Of a stretch of DNA of 64,000 bases, positions 52,472 through 61,257 are shown one piece after another (position 1 is the first letter of the stretch; each line of letters opens with the position of its first letter). The stretch is taken from contig NC_091023.1 of assembly GCF_041296385.1 (NCBI RefSeq), positions 10,044,924 through 10,108,923 of the forward strand, written 5' to 3'. The notes beneath the pieces are model-generated. The model was not told where the DNA came from and did no database searches. It saw nothing but the letters and a program-made list of their open reading frames with translations. Source of the DNA: Aphelocoma coerulescens. Its lineage: Eukaryota > Chordata > Aves > Passeriformes > Corvidae. The translations under genes were made by a program, and so were the position numbers.

Positions 52472-53439
52472 CACAGTAGAGGTTGCTGGCTGAAATACCA
52501 GGTAAACCTTGATGGAAAGGGAGCAGAAATCCAGACTGGAGTAAGACACCATGCTGTAGGTCATGCAGGTTTAATGAGGAAATTGTCCTTCCAATACAAA
52601 AAGTTAGAGCAGACATGTGCTATCTGGAGAGTGCCATGCTGGTGAGCATGCATTTGTGCATTACATTTAAATGGGAGCAGGAGGGAAATGCCTCAATGAG
52701 CTATTTGGGGAGCAGCAGGGGGCCTGGCTGCCCCACCTCCCTAGATGCAGAGCTCCCTCTGGAAGCTGACGCAGGAGCATCTTGGAGAACTGATTCTAAC
52801 TGTGTGAATTCCTTTTTCTTGCCTTTTCTCTGACTTCACTATTTGGAAATTTCTGTTGCTGCATTTTATGCTGTGTCAGAAACTTAATATCTGATGCTTC
52901 ATGTAAAGGCCAAAGTCTCTGGGTTGGGAGGCTACATCAAAAATGAGTGGGAAGGTGAAAGGCTGCAGAGGGTTTTTTCTGTGGTTGGTTCAGCTGTGTC
53001 ACCTTAGTAATTATGACCACACCCTTATGGTTTCTTTATAGCTGAGCAGGAGGTGGGCAGGCTTTGTGTGGGAGTGAGACTGGAGTTTTGCAGTGAAAAA
53101 GAAAGAAGCCTGACTTCCCAGAGGAGGCTGTTTCTAAGCAGTGGTTGTGTAAGCTTGCTGTTTATGATGTACTTTCTGAAGGTGAGCACCAGGAACTTTC
53201 TCGATTCTTGTTGTTATTGAATCAATTGTAATTATGCCTGAAACACTCCAAAAGCATAAAGTATGGATAAACTGGATGCTGTTAATTATTGGAAAAATAA
53301 CAGGAGAAAAAGAGACTGGTTGGCAGGATTGTTCCATGGCTTTCAAGAATATTAAATGTCGTTACAGAGGATCTGTAGATTACTGCTCTCAATACATGGC
53401 CTATGACATGGAAAGAAAAAACACCATACTAGTTTAAGG

Positions 53440-53560
53440 TGTTTTTTTGTTTGTTTTGTTTTTTGTTTTTTGGGGTTTTTTTGTTGGTTTTTTTTTGTTT
53501 GTTTGTTTGTTCTTGTTTAGATTTGTTTGGGTTTTTGCGGGTATTTTTGGGTTTTTGTGG
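53440..53560 (+). repeat. Long T/G simple tract, (TTTG)n-like
   Basis: About 120 bases almost entirely T and G: T runs broken by G, a clean TTTG series near 53,497-53,512, and G-triplets near 53,529-53,553 (GGG, GGG, GGG then GG). Seen from the minus strand it is an A/C tract of the AAAC and CCCAAAAA type. The frames across it read Phe/Leu/Val-rich on one strand and Lys/Asn/Gln-rich on the other and are artefacts. The G-triplets could support an imperfect quadruplex. Confidence 0.85.
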
Positions 53561-54285
53561 CCTTGGAACCCAGACAGGCAAAGGTTTGGCTGTTGGGCTG
53601 AAGGCAATTTCTGTCATTTTGTGTGTGGTGCTATTACTATTGGTGTAATTCTGTTGTTCAGCAGTTCAAGCTGAGATGCATTATGGATAAATGTAGATGA
53701 AGAGCTGGAGCTCAGAATTGTGAAAACATCTTTGTTTCCTCAGAGACCAGCTTTAAAGGTTGATGAGGTTGGAGCCAAGGGCAAGACATAGGCAGGAGCT
53801 GTGAAGCCAATACAGCTGTCAGCTGATGCAGTAACAGGAAGAGAATTACTTTCACTAGGTGAAATTTGTAGTTGTTGTCTCCAGTAAATTGTATATCATT
53901 AAAGTGTTTTGGTAGTACAGCCAAATCTGATTTCGGCATATGTTGCATATTTCTTCTGCAGTTTTTATTTTCCTTTCATACTTGTATTGAGTTTCAAATG
54001 GGAAAAAAAGTGTTCATTCTGAAGGAATCAAAATATTCAACATGTCATCTAATTAATAAATGACAAATCATACTCTATTAACCTTAAAGCATACTTTATG
54101 TGGTTGACATGTTAATGCAATATACTGTAATTATTAATATACGGATTCATCAACCTGCACTGACCCTAACAAGATATCTAGCCATGTCTTTCAGTAGAAA
54201 ATTAAAAATAAGTCTTCAAGAGGAACCCCTTTTCAGAGTTCAAGTGTAGAATATGCTATAGAATTATATAGTTGCACCATTATAT
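53561..54285. other. Non-coding DNA
   Basis: Nothing supports a gene. Frames are under 80 codons. The sequence is AT-rich toward its right end, just before the CR1 fragment. Confidence 0.6.
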
Positions 54286-54484
54286 AGTTTAGAATTGATA
54301 CTAGGAAAAATTTTTCATGGAAGGGATTGTCAAGTATTGGAAACACCATCCTGGAGGTGTTTAAAACACATGTAGATGTGGCACCTGGGGACGTGGTTTA
54401 GTGGTGGGCTTGGCAGTACAAGGTTAATGGTTGGATTTTATGATCTTAAGGGTCTTTACCAGCTTGGAAGATTATATGATTTTG
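54286..54484 (+). mobile_element. CR1 LINE 3'-end fragment
   Basis: CR1 is a chicken-repeat-1 type non-LTR retrotransposon of sauropsids, usually truncated at its 5' end. This copy keeps the family's 3' untranslated landmarks in order: a TAGGAAAAATTTTTC block (54,302 on), GGATTGTCAAGTATTGGA, CCTGGAGGTGTTTAAAA, TAGATGTGGCACC, GACGTGGTTTAGTGGTGG, CTTGGCAGTACAAGGTTAAT, TTGGATTTTATGATCTTAAG, and a degraded GATT(A)TATGATT tail replacing the usual ATTCTATGATT repeats. Compared with the family as I know it, about 25-30 bases are missing between TTGGAA and CACCATCC. No reverse transcriptase frame remains, so it is inactive. The subfamily cannot be set by eye. Confidence 0.93.
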
Positions 54485-55750
54485 TATATTTATTTTAAAA
54501 GCCTTGCAATTATTGGTTTTTTATTTGTATAATACTTTCTCTCAAACATTGCAACTGTTTTATGTTGGACTCTCTGGTAGCTCTGATTGTTTGAAACACT
54601 TGATCCTGTGGAGTGGTGATAAATGGTGAAATTAAACTCAAGGATATCTTGGACACTGGAGTTTCATCCTGGCTTTTTAAAGTCTGGCGAGGGGGAATGA
54701 ATCTCTGCCCTGTGCTGCTTTCGGTCCTTTTCTCTGCCTGTGGGTTGGTATCCTCAGTGTTTGATCTCTTCTCATTTGAAGATAATGTTATTTTCCCTGC
54801 ATCCACTGTGAGTGATCCCCCTAAAGTTCAGTGACTGGAAGGTTGGAATTTGTTTGTGGACACTTAGCTGCTCACAGTAAGAAGTGTAGCATTCCAGATC
54901 TGCATTTTTAACCTTTTCCTTGTTAGACAGATGTCATGGATATTTAGCTTCAAAACAGCCAAATTCTCGTTTCCCACTTCATTCCCTCTGATCCTTTACT
55001 GGATCCTTTTCAAGCTTATACAGCCTTCCCTGGAGTTTTGCTGCCCAGTTAACCTCTTGGTTCCCAGTGGTAGTTCCAGGATTCTGCTTTGGGACTTCGA
55101 AGGAAAACTAGAAGATGTTGTATCCTTGAAGGCTGTGTGAACTGGCATTAACAGGGTGGTGTTATGAGCTCTACAAGCACTGTTTTCCCTCCAGAGATGT
55201 TAATTACTCCTATGCAATGGCTGACTTCTACCAGTGTAGGAAATAACATCATGTACTGTCTTCTTATATTTCCAAGGGATGGTATTAAGAGTTTGAGACA
55301 GTTTTTGCTTGGCAGGTGTAATTTTCTTAAATCTGGCACTGGAAATACAATTTCTTACAATGGGAGAGATATAGCAAGAATATCAAGTCAATGCATTTCG
55401 AGCTATCTGTGTCCATTGCTTAAAATTACATCCTGTTCTAAAGGCTTGTTTAAGGACATATCAAAGTGTAATTTTTTTAAGGTGTTCACTGTTCTATATT
55501 ATATAACTGGTAAGTTTAGGGGAGAAGCATTCTTGTCCTCACCAGAGACATCAGATGGGTGTGGGAAGACAGGAGTCATATTCTGAGCAGATGTGTACTG
55601 CTTCTGAAATCGTGTATGCAGGCATTCTGCTTGCAACATGGAGGGAATGCGTTCATCTCTAATGAATACGGCTCTAAGGCTGCAATTAAAACAGTGACTT
55701 GTGCTCATTTCTATTAACTGCTTCAGCTGTGCTGTTGTTGTTCCTAATAA
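54485..55750 (-). pseudogene. Serial minus-strand open frames, possible decayed coding sequence
   Basis: Reading the minus strand leftward, four long open stretches follow one another: about 69 codons (55,708-55,499), about 60 (55,339-55,148), about 90 with one stop (55,133 to about 54,865), and 98 (54,806-54,510). They lie in shifting frames with stops between them. The peptides are hydrophilic, for example STGQRFIPPRQTLKSQDETP in the last and DVSGEDKNASPLNLPVI in the first. TTTTAATTGCAG just before the first could be a splice acceptor. No family is recognised. The minus strand is A+C-rich here, which favours such peptides, and plus-strand frames of 73, 69 and 140 codons cover the same DNA. 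A decayed gene is possible; chance is at least as likely. Confidence 0.2.
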
Positions 55751-57017
55751 GCAATAATACTTAAACTGACATTAGGAGATCCAAAGCATGCTGCATTTCC
55801 AATTGTTTGCTTTAAAGTAAGTTTTGCTTCGTTGTAAGTGTCCAGCATGATTATTTGGGAATCACTGCTGATAACTGAATGCTTAGAGGTGTTATGAAGT
55901 AGAAGCTAGTCAGCTTTCGGGAATTGGTTCATTGGGAGACAGTAAAATGTTTTCCCATTCTGGCCAACTAAAGCAGTTTCTCTTAGCAAAAATGATAAAA
56001 AAAAAATAAGTATTTTTAAAAGATTTTTAAAGCAAATTAACTTAGAAAACAGCTGCTGAGAAGAATTTCCTGTAAAGTCTTTCATCTGTAAGGATCAGGG
56101 CAACCTCTAGGTCAATCGCTTTGCAGTCATTTGTGGAAATATAAATGCCTTAATTAAGCAAGTTTTAAATAGAAAGGGGAGCTAGAAATTGTTGTCTTTA
56201 ATGTATTTGTACATCTTTTCAGCATTTGAGGGAGAAGTGTGCTAATCTCAAGTCAAAATGAAATAACTATTACATCCTCAAAATTTCTGTAGAACTTTTT
56301 ACAAATTTGTCTGCTTAGTCAGTACTGCCACATGGTGTTAGCATAACTAACTAAGCTGATGGAAGCAGATACCTTATCTGAGGCAGTTCAGTCAATCCTT
56401 ATGATGGTTATCAAATATAATGTTTTCAAGGGGCCCTGTGTTAGATTATACACTGATGGACAGGCAATTGCCTAATGGAGTACATTGCATTTAGTGAGTG
56501 AAAGCAATGATCTTGGCTGAAACCAAGTTGTAACTCTTGGATGTTTCAGGTGAGTGCTTTGTCTGTGAAATGAAGAAGAAATAGTATTTCAAACTATACG
56601 ACTTGTTACTATTTACAAATTCTTTTGTACTTTAGAAGATGAATATTCAAAAGTACTTTTCGGCCCTGATTTCTTTGATTGTTTGAGTATTTGAAAGCCC
56701 CCTCTTATCAATGATCCTATACCACAAACCAGCAAAGTTGCTGGGATAACTGTGGAGGATATTTGAATCGAAACCATGAGTGTAAATCTAGTTATAAAAG
56801 TTCACAGAGCAGCCAGATAACCAGACTGCTGTTCTGGTGGTGTTTGTGAGACTAGAAATGAACTTGGGTATTTTGGGTGAATGTAAATGAATGTGAATTG
56901 TTCTTGTAAAACAAACAATTAAGTACACAATTCAGAAGCAGCCTTGACTGCAGGTACAGGGATGTGTAGCCACCATGGGCTTTGGACAGAAATGCTGTCT
57001 GCCAACTGGCTACATAC

Positions 57018-57043
57018 CTTCAATTGGTCACTGCCAATTGAAG
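57018..57043. repeat. Perfect 10-bp inverted repeat with 6-base loop
   Basis: CTTCAATTGG (57,018-57,027) and CCAATTGAAG (57,034-57,043) are exact complements around TCACTG. About one such stem is expected by chance in the window. Confidence 0.7.
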
Positions 57044-57347
57044 TGCCGTATTAGAGGCAACAAAAACAATATTTCTATCTCTACTGTCTTTTCTCTATGA
57101 GGAGCCAGATCATCCTGTTTTATGGTCCTATTTTACTCCATGTAAGCTAACAATATCATGAGAAATGTAATAGACTAGGTCTTTCCAAATCTGTAATGAT
57201 GCTGCAAGGATGTAAAATTCAGTAACTGCAGTCAAGCGTGAAAGGCATCCTTGCCTATTCTGTTCAGAGAGCTCTAAATCCCATTCCCTGATCTGAATAA
57301 GCTGGAGATACCTCCTGGGGTCTTCTTTTTTTAAAGGGCACTGTGAA

Positions 57348-57375
57348 GGTGTCAAATCTCAACACCTTTGACACC
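57348..57375. repeat. Perfect 9-bp inverted repeat
   Basis: GGTGTCAAA (57,348-57,356) and TTTGACACC (57,367-57,375) flank a 10-base loop. It is a modest signal, near another hairpin about 330 bp upstream. Confidence 0.65.
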
Positions 57376-60300
57376 ATCAAATTTTCTTGAAATCAAAATC
57401 CAACTACAGAGCAGTGATTTACTTTTCTGTATTTGGTGAGGGGTGGGAAGAGGAAGAAGCTACACTGCTTTATGGCTTTGGCCAAAACTGGCTGATATTG
57501 TGTCTATGTCTTTTCTTGGTTAAAGTCATCCTAGGTCTGTAATTGGCACAAGCCAGTGAAGTGCTGTATTTAACATAATTTCCAGACACTTTTGAATTTC
57601 TGTCTTGAAAGACCTTTGATGGGTTGAAAGGGGAATGTTTTCAGTAAGAGTTTTGAGCTCTCATCTCTTGGCTGTTACTTTCACCCCCTTGCCGTTCATG
57701 GTCTTCAGGACTCCACGGCTGTAGCATCAAGCTAGTATCAAGGCGGCATGAATGTGGCAAGTTTTTTCTCTTGTAAATCTTGTATAACACTTCTGGGTCT
57801 TGCCCTGTGGAAAAATCAAAGTCCTTTTTATGTTTGAGGCTTCTGCATGGATGCCAGTTTGTTGACTTAACTAGTCTTGTTATATACACAAATATAATTG
57901 ATTGACTCCAAAGGGCTTTTGTCGCAGTCTGAACAGTGTATACCCAGGGTTACTTCTCTCTGACGAGCAGAAGTGACAGAAAATGAATGCAGCATTTCCT
58001 TTTTAGTGGTTATCCCAGGATATGGTTTGTAGTCTTAGAACAGCCAGCTCTTGCCTTATCACTGTAATGTGTCCTCACCATCTGCTCAGGGTTCTGTTGG
58101 TGAAGAACTGAGGCTTAATTGGTGCTTAATATTAATTGAACAGTGATAACAAAGGAAAAGTCATTACGAAGGCTAAAGTGGATTAGTAGTAAAGATATTG
58201 TGGCAACAGCTATTATTGCTGTTTACTTGTTGTCTGGACCACTGGTTTCTGATAGAAAGTAGGCTATTTGTATAAAAGATCTATTTACAAGGATGGCAAT
58301 TTCCCACACAACACTTAAAGGGAACCAGTGAGTAATGATGACACATCCTCCAGATTCACCCAAGCTCACCCAGGTGATGCTGTGTGTAAGAAGGAAAAGG
58401 CAGATTAATCATCAAATATGAAATGAGGGAAAAGTGGGTAGGCAGCAGTATTGCTGAAAATAATTGCTAGAAGACCACAAATTGAACATAAAGTTTCAGT
58501 ACCATGCTGCAGCTTGAAAAAAGCAACCAGATTTCTCTTGGGTGAATGAATAGACTCATCCTATGTAAGACATTTTTACAGCCTTGGGAGTTCTCTTTTA
58601 GGAGCCATGTTTTGAAAAAGATATAGACAAAACCTGTAGCTCTCTTCTTTATCCTTGTTCTCTTAGATAACACAATCTACAAGGAGAATTTGAGATGACT
58701 AATTTAGAATATGTGGAAGTTTGTTGTGAACAGAAAGGTGAACTGATGTTCTCTGTCTCCCACTGAGAGCAGAGTAAGGGGTTGTTAGCTGCACTTTCAG
58801 GCTGGAAAAGGCTTCACAAGAAGATGGTCTGTTTTCCATCACTGGAAGCCTTTATTGATAGGTTAATAGCACCTGTGTGGGCTGGATTATGTATCTCTTG
58901 ACTTGAAGCAGGGCAGTGGACGACACAGCTTTTCTAGGTTTATTTTCAGTGTATCATGTAGCATATGGAATCTTTTAAAGTGATGATCTCAATGTCTAGC
59001 TGAACTGTTCATGCAGGTTTTCTAATCGTAGCTACAACTTTATTAAAGAAGACTTAAAGATCAAGAACCACTCAGGGTTTCGTCCCAAAGTATAGGTCCA
59101 TGACACAAGCAGAAAAAAAAAATCAGATTTTGCTTTATTTCAACTTTGATTTCTGGCTTCATTGACTGAGCAGATGGGATCAGTCCCATCTCAGTGTGCT
59201 GCAAGGAGAGTAATGATGATTGCTGCTCTTGTTGAGGTACTTGGAATATTTCTAATTCAGATCTTGAATTAGTTTCAAATTGTTTGTAAAATTAGTGCAT
59301 GTTATCCTTATGTGCAGCTGAAGGCATGTTGTTGATCCTATGTATTTGTTGTTATCATTATGGCATGTTTTTTTTCAACTTAGTAAATATGAGCATAAAC
59401 CCTGTCCTGCTGTAGTCTGAAGAGTAAGTACGCTGACTTTGGATGCTCCAGAATTTCAAAGTCCCTTCTTTCCCTAAATAAATGCTGAAATATTGAGAGC
59501 TATATTTATCCCGAGGCATTTTTATTTTTTTCAAGCTGAAAAAAGATCTATGAACTCCTAAAATAGCAGCTTCTCTTGGTATTGATGACACAGTAGCTGT
59601 ACTAATATCGTTGCTGTGAAGTCTAAGGGTTTTTTTAGGAGAAAATTTACAGAAAGTAAAAATACGCAAATTCCAGTAAATATGCTTAACAGAAATAAAG
59701 GGAGTTTGTTGTTTTCAGCATAACTGAAATATAGAACTTCTGTTCCCTTTTTAAACATAACTCTGCCATAACATCCAGAAATACTTATTAATAATTTTTT
59801 TCAGGCTTTGCCAGCATGTAAATCATGCCACAACTGGAAAAATTCAGTACCCAAAATAAAATGGAAATCAGAAATACCACAATAGCAATATATGATGCAT
59901 TGAGCATTCACAATGCTGAGCTATGGTTAAAGGCCTAAAAGCAGGTTGGCCAGCAAATGAGGTGGTGTGCCAGGCTGCTGCTAAGAGCCCCGACACAAGT
60001 ACCTTACTCTTGATTAAACTGGTGCAGCACAAAAATGGGTGGAGAGGAGAGAGCAGGTTTTTGTGGCTGCCTGCAGAGCGTAGAAGCTGTCACAGAATGC
60101 TGTCAGCATGTTTTTGTATGGGCTGGAAATGGGGCAAGGCCACAGCACAGGAGTGATGCAGCCTCTGCTCCTCCATGGAGTAGGAGGATGTGTGATGAAC
60201 CCTTCAAAAGCATGGCTTGACTTGGATGTATTTTTCCCTTGGAAATGCTGAACACTGCACAACCACCAGAACACTTTCTGGGTCAATGATTCAGTTTTTA

Positions 60301-61226
60301 AGGATCAAGGCTCCAACTGAGCAAAATACTGGAGTTTTTCCCTTGCACCCTAATCTCTTCTAAATCATCAGAGCCTTAGGCATTTGCAGAAGCTCACATG
60401 AAACCTGAACAAAAATAAGTCCTTTCTGAGTATTCATCTAGTTTTTCAAGCAGTGAGTTTTGTTTTGCCATGTTATAGGTTATTTCAGTCCATTCTAAAC
60501 AATCAAGGTTAACTGTGACTTTGGGTTTCTGCAGCACCAAGCACCATGCAGGCACTGTGTGTAATACCACACCAGTGTTTTTCATTTCTTCTCAGTACAT
60601 ATTAAATTTTATACATGCTTTAGTATCTTAGTGGTAACCTCATTGCAAAGTTCTATATGGAAGTAGTTACTGAAAGAGTGTTTCTATTTTCTTTGTCCTC
60701 CCACCTGGTACCTTTTTGAGAGAAAAGGTGCAGTCCTGGTGCTTAAATTGCTATGGGAGATCAGGTGCCTTGTAAGACTTCTCTGTTATTACAACGCTGG
60801 TGTTTGAAAGAGTTCATTAAATCTTTTAAGTGTCTACATTTTCACTTAATGTTTCTTAGGCTTTTTCTAAGGTGGTGGCTAGTAAAGTAGTAAGAAAGGG
60901 CAATCTGCAGAGCTAAAAAAATTGAAACAATAATAACAACAATAATTTTTAAAAAGGACAAAAACTGCAAAAAAAATCCCAAACCCACTCATATTTGTTT
61001 TTCTAGAAAATGCAAAAAACTGTCCAGAACTTCTGTTGCACTTGACCAGAACTGAATTGGAAGTAACAGCTTGGTTTTGAAAGCATTTATATCTTATTAC
61101 TTGTCCCTTGAGTTGTGTGGTTCTTCTGCCATCAGGGTTTCACAGAAGCAAACCTTCCAAAGCAAATAAATAAATAAAATCCCAGCTGACAAGCTAATAT
61201 AAATGGTATGAAACAGAAGGGTAAAT

Positions 61227-61257
61227 GGGGGGGGGGGGGGGGGGGGGGGGAGGGGGG
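61227..61257 (+). repeat. 24-base poly-G run plus G6
   Basis: Twenty-four consecutive G residues (61,227-61,250), one A, then six G. The minus-strand frames across it read poly-Pro and are artefacts. It is one of the longest pure G runs one would expect in such DNA and could fold as a G-quadruplex. Its length is likely polymorphic and hard to sequence accurately. Confidence 0.92.

Larger units (their letters stand above)
50991..53439. other. Non-coding DNA, plus strand G+T-rich
   Basis: No gene is supported. Two simple tracts occur: T12 at 51,878-51,889 and A14 at 52,458-52,471. A purine/GT-rich stretch at 52,920-53,180 ends with CTGAAG|GTGAGC at 53,181/53,182, a good match to a plus-strand splice donor. 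A first exon in this area would fit the composition switch, but there is no independent support. Confidence 0.45.
55751..61226. other. Non-coding DNA, plus strand G+T-rich
   Basis: No gene is supported. Counted 60-base rows at ten positions from 55,801 to 60,601 gave G+T of 28-40 of 60, nine of them above half. Minus-strand frames (57,128-57,355; 57,641-57,889; 59,358-59,669; 60,394-60,585) look protein-like, but each is about 60-105 codons with no recognised domain. The one at 57.7 kb has a good acceptor-like TTTTTCCACAG ending at 57,805 on the minus strand. Two small hairpins lie near 57.0 and 57.35 kb. Confidence 0.5.

Noticed and set aside
53429..53674. Frames of Phe/Leu/Val (plus) and Lys/Asn/Gln (minus)
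   Set aside because: They are direct translations of the T/G simple tract.
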